Below are positions 1 through 7,900 of a stretch of DNA of 64,000 bases, piece by piece. Source of the stretch: Albimonas sp036154955 (lineage in GTDB: Bacteria > Pseudomonadota > Alphaproteobacteria > Rhodobacterales > Rhodobacteraceae); NCBI GenBank assembly GCA_036154955.1, contig JAYZWL010000083.1, positions 1 through 64,000 on the forward strand, written 5' to 3'. The notes under the pieces are model-generated. The model searched no databases. It saw nothing but the letters and a program-made list of their open reading frames with translations, and was not told the DNA's origin. Made by a program: the position numbers and the translations under genes. How positions within the stretch are numbered: position 1 is the stretch's first letter; each line of letters starts with the position of its first letter.

Positions 1-1040
1 GGGGGGGGGGGGGGCCGCGACGGGGGCGCGCCGGGCGGGGGGGGGGCCCGCGCGGGGGCGGTGGCGGCGGGGCGGGGGCGTGGCTTGCGCCGGCGCCGCG
101 ACCGCCGGGCCGCGCGGCGCGGACCGGCGGCGTCCGGGATACGGGGCGAGGATCCGCGTCATGGGACGCGCGCCCGCGTCGTCGCCCCGCAGGAGCCTGG
201 GCCGGCGCCCGGGATGGGCGAGGCGGATCGTCCCGCGGGCGCGGCCCGCGGCAGGCGAGACCCGCGCCCGCGCTCCGGTCGCCGCGTCGCGCTCCCGCCC
301 GATCGCGTCGAACCGGATCGCGCGCGACGTGACGAAGGGCGCGGGCGGTGCGGGCCGGACCGGAGACAAGCGGAGCGCCCCGGCGCAGGCGCGGGCGTGG
401 CGGGCCGCAACGGGGACGGGTCGGCGGCGGCGGCGCTCGGCGCGGCCGCCGGGCGTCCTCCGCGCCGCGCGCGGGAAAGGGGGACGGGCGCGGGCGGTTC
501 GCCGGCTCGCCGCTTCGGCGAACGCTCCGACGAAGGGCGGCGTCGGGATGGCGGCGCGGCGCCCTCCGCGGGACTGGGCTCGGCCGGTCGCCATCCGAAG
601 AGACGCGGTCGACGGTCGAGGCCTCTGGCGCCGCGCGGGCGCCGCGGCGCGTCGCGGCCAGACGCCGGCGGAGGATCCGCGAGGTCCGGGCGGGCGAGGC
701 TGCGCAGGGTCGCGGCGGGTCGCGCGACGCGCCGGGGCTGCGGCCGCGGATCCGCCCCCGCCCCCGCTCCCGCCGCCCGGGCCGCGCGGCGCGAGAGGCC
801 TCGTCGCCGGGCCGGGGAGACGGGAGGCCGGGCGACCGGAGCGGTCCTTGTCCGGCCATCGCGCGGCGCCGTTCCCCATGGCCTCGCGCGTCGCCCGCGG
901 ATGCGCCGGGCCGGGGCGCGCGGAATGGACGGGCGCGGGGCGCCGACGGCCGCCCCGGGAGGACGCCGCGGTGCGCGCGCCGGAGAGCGCGGCGGGGCGC
1001 GGCGTCGAGGCATGGCGCGGAACAAGGGGGCGCGGGCCGG
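1..1040. other. Gene-free GC-rich stretch
   Basis: About one kilobase with no recognisable gene. It opens with a run of 14 G and continues as almost pure G/C with many short GCG, CGC and GGCC words. All frames stay open for long distances, but the conceptual proteins are Arg/Gly/Ala/Pro-rich strings without family motifs, so I do not call them. It lies directly downstream of the last injection-system gene (stop at 1041). I see no T-rich hairpin that would serve as a terminator. Confidence 0.6.
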
Positions 1041-2645
1041 TCATGTCTGGGCGATGCTGAAGCTGTTGAAGACGAAGTTCGCGGTCTGGGTCTGCCCGGC
1101 CTCCAGCATCAGGTTGGCGGTCCGGATGTTCTGGCCGGACCCGGCCTGCAGCCGGTAGGCGCCGGGGGGGAGCGACAGCTCGTAACGGCCGAACTGGTCG
1201 GTGGCGGTCTCGGCCGCCGTCTCGCCTTCCAGGGTCAGCGCGGCAACCGGAAGCTGGCCGATGGGCGCGTTGATCAGCGCGGCGGCGTAGAGCGGCTGGT
1301 AGCGCACCTCGCCCCGCACCGCGCCCGGCGCGGCCAGCGTGGCCTGAAGGTCGGCCAGCGCCGCCTCCAGCGCCGCGAGGCGGGCCGCGTCGGCCTCGGC
1401 CAGCGGCAGGCGGGCGTCGGCGTAGAGCACCCAGTCCTCCGTCCCCTCCACCCGGATCACCCGGATGGCGGGGGTCGGGTCGGCGGTGAGGTCGAGGGCG
1501 GGACAGGCGCGCCCGGCTTCCAGCACCGTCAGCATCCGCGCGGCGGGGATGATCGTGGTTCCGGCGGAGGGAAGGCCCTGCAGGAAGGTGTCGAGCCCGG
1601 CGTTCGGCAGCAGCCCCGTGGCGGGCAGGAAGCGGAAATCGCGGATCGCCATCGGGAACGCGCCGGCGGGCAGGGCGGCGGTCAGCCAGGCGTGCTGGGC
1701 CTGGAACTGGGCGCGCAGCGCCTCCGCCTGCGCCTCGGCCCGCGCGGCGTGCACCAGCGGCCAGGGCGCGGCCAGCGGGTCGGCCCCGGGCCGCAGGCGG
1801 GCGGCGGGCGCGTCGACGAAGCCGAGCCCGGCCAGCGTCCAGTGGATCAGCGCCAGCGGAACCTCGCAGGGCGCGAGCAGCGGCGAAGACCCGGCGCGCA
1901 GCATGTCCAGCAACCCGCGCGAGGCCCAGGCCGACCCGCCCGCGGCGAGCGTGGCGAAGGGATCGCGGGCGAAGCCGTCGCGCGCGCCGGTCCCGTGCAG
2001 GGCGTTGGCGGCGAGGTTGCGCAGCCGCGAGCGGCCGGGCAGGTCGGTGCGGGTCATCAGCGCCCCGATCTCCGAAGCGAGCGGCGAGCCGCCCGCCGCC
2101 AGCGCCTGGTCCACCCGCACCAGCCGGAAGGCCACGCCGCGGGTCGCGTAGCGCTTGCCGCAGCCCGAGGCGAGCCCGGCGGCGGAGCTTTCGCCGATGC
2201 CGGCCATCGGCGCCTCCTCCTGAAAACCCGAAGCCGGAAGCAGGGTCAGCAGATAGAGCCCGACCCCCGCGGGCAGGGTCGCGCCCGGGGCCTGACCGGC
2301 GCAGGGGCCGAAGAGGTCCGCGGAGGCCGCGTCCGCCGCCTCCGCCGCCCGGGCCAGCGCCACGAGGCGGGGGGAGCGCAGCTCCAGCGCCTCCCCCTCC
2401 CCGGTGACGGCGAGGCCGGGGGCGACCGAGACCACCGGGGCCGCCGCGCCATCCGAGGACGCGTCCTGCGTCACCTCCAGGCCCGCGACCACGCCCGCGC
2501 CCACGGCCCGGCCCAACCGCAGCCGCTGGGCGCGGTCGGCCGCCTGCTCGTCGGTCAGGTCGCGGCCGGTGAGGATGCGGCCTTCGAAGAAGTTCACGAA
2601 GCGCACGCCGTCGTCGAGGATCGGCTCTTCCAGTCGGTAGGTCAT
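1041..2645 (-). CDS. eCIS baseplate/fibre-associated protein with C-terminal carboxypeptidase-regulatory-like domain
   Basis: 534 aa, last visible gene of the contractile injection operon; 25 bp separate it from the preceding stop. Two parts can be seen. Residues 1-90 follow a pattern (aromatic-rich start, then GLEV, then VAPGLAV) that recurs at the start of the preceding 758-aa protein, so the two share a domain. The last ~90 residues (from about GEVRYQPLY) resemble a carboxypeptidase-regulatory/transthyretin-like beta sandwich, with a G-T-D-xx-G-xY-like core at TDQFGRYELSLPPGAYRL. The middle is Ala/Leu-rich and unrecognised. Position after the baseplate genes suggests a peripheral structural or fibre role, and the beta sandwich could mediate binding; this is inference. 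It could also be an adaptor for genes beyond the window. Start: ATG at 2645. Confidence 0.75.
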   Translation of the reverse strand: MTYRLEEPILDDGVRFVNFFEGRILTGRDLTDEQAADRAQRLRLGRAVGAGVVAGLEVTQDASSDGAAAPVVSVAPGLAVTGEGEALELRSPRLVALARAAEAADAASADLFGPCAGQAPGATLPAGVGLYLLTLLPASGFQEEAPMAGIGESSAAGLASGCGKRYATRGVAFRLVRVDQALAAGGSPLASEIGALMTRTDLPGRSRLRNLAANALHGTGARDGFARDPFATLAAGGSAWASRGLLDMLRAGSSPLLAPCEVPLALIHWTLAGLGFVDAPAARLRPGADPLAAPWPLVHAARAEAQAEALRAQFQAQHAWLTAALPAGAFPMAIRDFRFLPATGLLPNAGLDTFLQGLPSAGTTIIPAARMLTVLEAGRACPALDLTADPTPAIRVIRVEGTEDWVLYADARLPLAEADAARLAALEAALADLQATLAAPGAVRGEVRYQPLYAAALINAPIGQLPVAALTLEGETAAETATDQFGRYELSLPPGAYRLQAGSGQNIRTANLMLEAGQTQTANFVFNSFSIAQT

Positions 2646-2670
2646 GGCGGGGCTCCCTGCCGGTCCCGGA

Positions 2671-4947
2671 TCAGCGGTCGAATTCGATGAGGCCGGAGGC
2701 GGTCAGCCGCCGGATCACCGCCGGCCCCACCTGCGGGACGGAGCGCAGGTCGGAGGCCTCCTTGAAGTTCCCGGGCGCGAGGTTGCGGGCGTTGACGATG
2801 TTCATGGCGGTGCGCTCGGGGATGTTGGCGGCCTCCACCAGGTCGGCGACGGTGGCTTCGGCGAAGCTCACCTTGCCCCCGCCCTCCGCAGCGTCGCGCC
2901 CGGTCAGCCCGCCGACGAACTCGCCGAAGAAGCCGCCCTCCCGCCCGTCCTTGCGCGGCAGGATCCAGCTCATCAGGTGGCCGCCCTGGACGCCGCGCGG
3001 GTCGCCGCCGGGTCGGTCGCCGGAGGGCAGCTTGCTGCGGCAGAATTCGGCGTCGATGGCCCGGCCCTCGTCGTCGAGCACATGTTCGCCCAGAAGCTCG
3101 ATCTCGAAGCGCGAGCCCATGAGCTGGAGCAGCGCGTTCTCCGGGAACTGCATGAACACGCCCGGCGCGGCGGTGTCGGCGATCTGGAACCCGCGGGAGA
3201 ACAGGGTGACGCCCGGAGCCGCGTCCGGCTGGATCGGGATCAGGTCCACGGGCGGAATGCGCAGCCGCTGCAGCAGGCCGCCGACCATGTCCATCTCCCG
3301 CTCCACGAACAGCTTGAAGGAGGAGGCGTCGAGCGACCCGCCGGTCATGTCCGGCCCGTTCGGGGTCTGGGTCACGCCGATGCGGGCCTTGCCGTCGCCC
3401 GGCTGCTCGCGCCCGAAGGCGAGGGCGAGGCCGCGCACGATCTTGCCGTCGAGGTCGAAGGCGAAGTCGTGGAAGGCGTTGTGGATCCAGCTCGTCGCCA
3501 TGACGCGCAGGAGGCCTTCCTCATGCTCCGGGTCCTGCGCCGGCGGGATCGCGGGGGCGGCGAGGGTCCAGCGCAGGCCGGTGGCGCCGGTGGTCAGCTG
3601 CAGGAACCGCCCGACCTGGCCCGCGCTGGGCGTGGGCAGGGCGAGGCCGCGCAGCCCGGTCACGGTCGGGTTGGGCAGCACCCCGCCGAGATCGCCGCCG
3701 GCGGCCTGGCCATGGGGCATCGCCTCTCCCGACGCCGTGGCCTGGGGCAGGTTGGTCAGCGTGGCGGCGCCGCCGCCCGACAGGTCCCGCAGCAGCAGGT
3801 CGAAGGTCGAGCCGGGTTCGCGCGGGGTGACGGCGAGGTATTGCAGGTGGTCGTCGGCGCCGAGCCCGGTGAGGTCGCCATGCGCGGTCACCGTCGGCTC
3901 CACCACCGGCGGGGGCAGGACCACGGTCCCCTCCGCGCCGACCACGCCGCCGCCGATCACGATCTCCTGCAGAAGCTGGGTGTGGACCAGCACCGGCCGG
4001 TCGTCGTCGTCGAGGAACACGGCCGAGGCGTCGCCGTCCACCACCGGCCCGGCCGCGCCCTGCGCGGTGGGGAAGGTCAGATGGGCGAGCAGGATGCAGT
4101 CCTCCTCCGGCAGCCCGCCGGCGCATCCGGCGCCGCCGGGAAGCAGCGCGGGGCGGACTTCCGTCACCCAGATCTTGAAGGCGAGGCGCAGGAAGGCGGT
4201 CAGCTCGTCGGCAGGCACCGCGAGCGTCAGGTCGCCGGGGGAGCCGGGGGGCGAGGCGGGCGGGGAGGCGGGGGAGCCCGGTCCCTCCGGCGGGGAGGCG
4301 AGCGGAGCGAGGCCGCGCACCATCGCCTCGAAATCCTCCAGCGTCAGGGTCGGCGCGGGGGAGGCGTCCTCCTCCACCGGGTCGAGCCGGTTGACCAGGA
4401 AGGCGAAGGCGCGCACCGCGTCCAGTTCGGTCTGGTCGGGACTGTCGAGGGTGATGTCGAGCGCGAAGCTCTCGGTGATCCGCGAGGCGGTCATCGCCTC
4501 GTCCTCGGTCCGGCAGGGGCCGCCGGGGATGGGGGCGAGGTCGGTCTCGCATTCCCGGTAGCACAGCCGCAGCGCCACGGTCAGCGGCCAGGCGGGGGAG
4601 GCGGGGGAGCCGGGCTCCCCCGCCGCGTCCGGGTTGCGGCGCAGCCATTCGTTGATCGGGGCGCAGCGGGCGTCGGGCACGCGGATCCAGCGGCCCTTGG
4701 GGTCGATGGCGAGGCCGGGGGCCACGAAGATCTCCGGCCCCGAGGCGCCGTCGCGGACCCGCACCTCCAGCCCGCAGACGGCGCCGTAACCGTGCAGGGC
4801 GCGGTTGCCGCGGCGTTCCGCGTCGAGGAAGCGCAGCTCCTCCTGCAGGAACTCCTCGACCCCCAGCACAAGGCCGTGGGCGTAGCGGACCCGCTTCCAC
4901 GGATCCAGGGTCAGCGCCTCCTGGCAGGCGGTGCAGCCGCAGCTCAT
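2671..4947 (-). CDS. Tail-fibre-like eCIS protein with C-terminal helix-hairpin-helix-like motif
   Basis: 758 aa. ATG at 4947 overlaps the stop of the upstream gene as ATGA, so the longer open frame upstream is a shadow. Starts MSCGCTACQ, a Cys cluster. Residues ~25-85 (GLEVRVRD then VAPGLAIDPKGRWIRV) match the start of the 534-aa neighbour. A Pro/Gly/Ser linker (ASPPEGPGSPASPPASPPG) follows at about 225-245. In the middle is GDLTGLGADDHLQYL, a signature widespread in phage tail fibres. The last ~60 residues (ANIPERTAMNIVNARN, SVPQVGPAVIRRL) look like two helix-hairpin-helix repeats. In Afp/PVC systems the fibre (Afp13) follows Afp12, and this gene occupies that place, so I infer a fibre or receptor-binding role. 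The HhH end is unusual; it may be a structural fold rather than a DNA binder. Confidence 0.75.
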   Translation of the reverse strand: MSCGCTACQEALTLDPWKRVRYAHGLVLGVEEFLQEELRFLDAERRGNRALHGYGAVCGLEVRVRDGASGPEIFVAPGLAIDPKGRWIRVPDARCAPINEWLRRNPDAAGEPGSPASPAWPLTVALRLCYRECETDLAPIPGGPCRTEDEAMTASRITESFALDITLDSPDQTELDAVRAFAFLVNRLDPVEEDASPAPTLTLEDFEAMVRGLAPLASPPEGPGSPASPPASPPGSPGDLTLAVPADELTAFLRLAFKIWVTEVRPALLPGGAGCAGGLPEEDCILLAHLTFPTAQGAAGPVVDGDASAVFLDDDDRPVLVHTQLLQEIVIGGGVVGAEGTVVLPPPVVEPTVTAHGDLTGLGADDHLQYLAVTPREPGSTFDLLLRDLSGGGAATLTNLPQATASGEAMPHGQAAGGDLGGVLPNPTVTGLRGLALPTPSAGQVGRFLQLTTGATGLRWTLAAPAIPPAQDPEHEEGLLRVMATSWIHNAFHDFAFDLDGKIVRGLALAFGREQPGDGKARIGVTQTPNGPDMTGGSLDASSFKLFVEREMDMVGGLLQRLRIPPVDLIPIQPDAAPGVTLFSRGFQIADTAAPGVFMQFPENALLQLMGSRFEIELLGEHVLDDEGRAIDAEFCRSKLPSGDRPGGDPRGVQGGHLMSWILPRKDGREGGFFGEFVGGLTGRDAAEGGGKVSFAEATVADLVEAANIPERTAMNIVNARNLAPGNFKEASDLRSVPQVGPAVIRRLTASGLIEFDR

Positions 4948-7886
4948 GGTCTCGTCTCCCCGGTTGTCGTCGGCCCCGGCGCGTCCCGTCCCACGACCCG
5001 GCGATCGGTCGCGGTCCAGGGATGCCCCCAGGCGAGCTTGCCCTCGGCCAGCGCGGAGCGGCCGAGTTCGATGGCGGCGAAGCGGGCGCTTTCGCCGAGC
5101 GTGGTGTCGATGCCGAGCCGGGCGTCGCCGACCCGGAACAGCGCCCAGAACGGGCGGACGTCGAAGGCGGCGTGGGCGGGCTTTTCGCGCGCCACCAGCG
5201 CGCGGACCCGTTCCACCCGCAGGGCGCGGTCGGCCGGCGGCTCGCCCGGTTCGGCCGGGACCAGCACCGAGAACCGGTGCGCGGCCCGGGCGATGGGCAG
5301 GGCGGAGGCGACGAAGCCCAGCCAGTCCGCCAGCCGGGCGCCGGCGGCGGGGTAGTCGCCCTCCGCCGGCAGGGGCACGGCGGCGAAGGCGGGATGGGCG
5401 GCGGCGCCGAAGCGCTGCCAGGCGGCGTTGAGCCGGGAGACGGCGCCGTAGCGGCGTTCCAGGAACTCCCGCCAGGCGGTCAGGTCCTGCGGGCCGACGG
5501 CGGCATGGACGAAGCCGACGGGGCCGGCGAGGAAGGCGCGCCAGTCCGCCGCCTCCCCCTCCGAAGCCGGAACCACGGGCGACAGCATGATCGCGTCGAG
5601 CGCATTCAATGGCTTGCCCCAGGCGGCGGAGATGTTGGCGAGCGTGGCTTCGGCCGCGGCGTCCTCCGACACCGGTTCCGCAGCGGGCGCCGGGTCGGGG
5701 GCGTGCACCTCCGCCACGTAGTCCCGCCAGGCCTGGTGCAGCGGGCCCGCCCCCTGGTCGGGGGCGTAGGGCGCGCCCTCGGCCGCGAAGGCGAGGCCGG
5801 GGGCGGCGGTCTCCCCCTCCGGGTCGCCCAGCTCCACGCCCCCGTAGCGGCGCAGCAGATGGGATTCCACCACCCGGATCTCCCGCCCCGGCCGGTCGTC
5901 CAGCGCGGGCAGGCCGCGGCGCAGGGCGGCGAGCGCGTCGAGGTCCGGGCAGGCGTCGGTGGCGACCGAGAGCAGCGCGCGCAGTCCCGCCACCGTGCCC
6001 CGCCAGCGGAACAGAAGCTCGGCGTTGTCGATGAACAGCCGCCGGCGCCAGTCCTCCCAGTCCGGATCCAGCGTCGCGCCCAGCCAGCCCGCCAGCCAGT
6101 CCAGATGCCCCGGCGCGGCGGTGCGGGTGTCGAACAGGCTCTCGGCCGCGGCCACCCGGTCCTCGATGACGGTGAAGATGCCCTCGGGATTGGCGAGGAA
6201 CCGGTCGAGGAAGCTGGCGGAGACCGGATCGTCCCCATAGGTCGCGGGCAGGTAGCGCTCCAGATAGGAGAAGCGCGGGTAATGGACCCGCAGCGCCCGG
6301 ATGCGCGGAGAGACGCGCCCGCCCCCCGCCAGCGTCAGGCGCAGTTCCAGCCAGCGGCCGCTCGCGGCCTGGAACAGCGTCTCGAACGTGCCGTGCCCCT
6401 GGCCGGGACCGCCGGCGGCGGGGGTTCCGTCCGGGCCGAAGGGCAGGCGGGGCGGCGCCTCGGGCCCGTCGCCGCGGCGCAGGGGGGCGGGTTCGGCCCG
6501 CCATTCGGCGTTGTCGAGCGACACGGGATCGTCGGCCGCCCGGCTCTCCACCCCCAGCGTCGCGCCGTCGGGCAGGCAGCCGTCGAAGACCAGCCGGTGC
6601 CAGACGCAGCCCGGCTCCCGCCCGTCGAAGACCAGCCCGGCGATCACCCCGTCGGGGCGGTGGCGGCGCTGGGGGCGCGCGGCGATGGGCATCCAGCGTT
6701 CGTCGAGGTCGTAATGCGCCTTCTCCGCCGCCGCGACGATCCCGCGGCCGAAGAAGCGGCGCAGGGGCAGGTGGTCGGGCAGCAGGGCCAGGGCGAAGGC
6801 CTCCCCCTCCGCCTCCAGCCGGAAGCGGAAGGCCTGATCGCCGGTGTCGGCCGCGATCACCAGGTCGCCGGCAAGCGCGGGGCCGGGCGGCTGGTCGGGG
6901 TCGGGCAGGAAGGCCATGTCGTGACCCCGGATCTCCGCGCCCTCGCCCAGCAGGGCGGCGAGGAGGGCCGGGTCGAGCGCGACCTCCCCCACCGGCCGGT
7001 CCCCGTCGAAGCGGGCGACGGCGGAGGGGCCCGCCTCGGGCGTGTCGAGCACGATGACGGTCCCGTCCGGCAGGGCGCAGAGGGCGCGAGGGGCGAGCAC
7101 CGGGGCGGGGGAGCCGAGATCGGCGGGCCAGGCCTCCGGGAAGGTCAGCGCGGGCCGGGTCGCGGGGGCCTCTCCGGGCGGGGCGAAGAGGGCGGTCGCC
7201 TCGGGCGCGAGCGTCAGGGCGGTTCCGGTCGGGACCGGACGGAACCAGGCGTCGAGCCGCCGGTGGCGGGGACCGGGATCGGCGTCGTCGCCGTCCTCCA
7301 GCCAAGGCAGCGCGCGTTCGAGGATGACCAGGCCGCCGTCCGCGGTCGCCTCGAAGTCGAAGGGGCGGAAGCGGGCGTCCTCCGGGAACGGGCGGAACAG
7401 CGGCGGGCCGGAGCCGTGAAGATCGAAGACCAGCAGGCCCGCGGGATGGACCGTGCCGACCGCGAGGTAATGCGCGCAGGTCACGCAGAGGCCCGACAGG
7501 CGCAGGTCGGCATGGGCCGGCGCCGCGGGGGCGGCGGGGGCGAAGAGGGCGTCGACCTCGTCGGTTTCCGCGCAGGGGGCGGCGTCGAGCATGGCCGCGT
7601 CCCAGAAATCCGCCGCGGGCTGCGCGCCGCGCCCGACCCGGATGCGCCGGCGGTCGGCGTCGATCCAGTACCAGGATCCGAACCGGTCCCGGTCCGCCCC
7701 GCGCCGGTCGGCGGCGGTCAGGCGCGCGGCGCCCTCGGGGACCGGGATCAGCCGCACCGCCTCGGCCAGCGCCACGGCGCCGTCGCGCGGGTCGAAGGCC
7801 ACGTCGCGGGAGCCGGGGGCGGCCAGCGGCTCGGCCCAGTCCGGGGCGCCCATGCGCAGCGAGAAGCGGGTTCCGTTGGCGTCCAT
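4944..7886 (-). CDS. Afp12-like baseplate wedge / phage tail protein I-like protein
   Basis: 980 aa. I chose ATG 7886 (MDANGTRFSLRMG) because it lies 14 bp after the upstream stop; the longer frame runs into the preceding gene. Residues 1 to ~420 contain repeated beta-strand segments (VFDLHGSG, ALPDGTVIVLD, DLVIAADTG) reminiscent of a propeller. Around residue 537 begins FSYLERYLPATYGDDP, followed by FLANPEGIFTVIEDRVAAAESLFD, LDWLAGWLG and RRLFIDNAELLFRWRGT. This is the hallmark of the phage-tail-protein domain (TIGR02242-like, P2 gpI relative) found beside J-like baseplate proteins in eCIS loci. The C-terminal third is unassigned. It should act with the 750-aa J-like protein to build the baseplate wedges. 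ATGA overlap with the next gene implies translational coupling. Confidence 0.85.
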   Translation of the reverse strand: MDANGTRFSLRMGAPDWAEPLAAPGSRDVAFDPRDGAVALAEAVRLIPVPEGAARLTAADRRGADRDRFGSWYWIDADRRRIRVGRGAQPAADFWDAAMLDAAPCAETDEVDALFAPAAPAAPAHADLRLSGLCVTCAHYLAVGTVHPAGLLVFDLHGSGPPLFRPFPEDARFRPFDFEATADGGLVILERALPWLEDGDDADPGPRHRRLDAWFRPVPTGTALTLAPEATALFAPPGEAPATRPALTFPEAWPADLGSPAPVLAPRALCALPDGTVIVLDTPEAGPSAVARFDGDRPVGEVALDPALLAALLGEGAEIRGHDMAFLPDPDQPPGPALAGDLVIAADTGDQAFRFRLEAEGEAFALALLPDHLPLRRFFGRGIVAAAEKAHYDLDERWMPIAARPQRRHRPDGVIAGLVFDGREPGCVWHRLVFDGCLPDGATLGVESRAADDPVSLDNAEWRAEPAPLRRGDGPEAPPRLPFGPDGTPAAGGPGQGHGTFETLFQAASGRWLELRLTLAGGGRVSPRIRALRVHYPRFSYLERYLPATYGDDPVSASFLDRFLANPEGIFTVIEDRVAAAESLFDTRTAAPGHLDWLAGWLGATLDPDWEDWRRRLFIDNAELLFRWRGTVAGLRALLSVATDACPDLDALAALRRGLPALDDRPGREIRVVESHLLRRYGGVELGDPEGETAAPGLAFAAEGAPYAPDQGAGPLHQAWRDYVAEVHAPDPAPAAEPVSEDAAAEATLANISAAWGKPLNALDAIMLSPVVPASEGEAADWRAFLAGPVGFVHAAVGPQDLTAWREFLERRYGAVSRLNAAWQRFGAAAHPAFAAVPLPAEGDYPAAGARLADWLGFVASALPIARAAHRFSVLVPAEPGEPPADRALRVERVRALVAREKPAHAAFDVRPFWALFRVGDARLGIDTTLGESARFAAIELGRSALAEGKLAWGHPWTATDRRVVGRDAPGPTTTGETRP

Positions 7887-7900
7887 GGCGGGCGCGCTCC

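Noticed and set aside
61..1158. Long open frames on both strands in the first kilobase
   Set aside because: Translations are Arg/Gly/Ala strings with no domain resemblance, no ribosome-binding context, and they run into the end of the 534-aa gene.
2644..5355. A 900-codon open frame on the plus strand opposite the fibre-like genes (and similar ones at 5022-8309 and 43203-46502)
   Set aside because: These are antisense shadows. High GC content removes stop codons; the translations are Gly/Arg/His/Gln-rich with no family motifs, while the minus-strand frames encode recognisable proteins.
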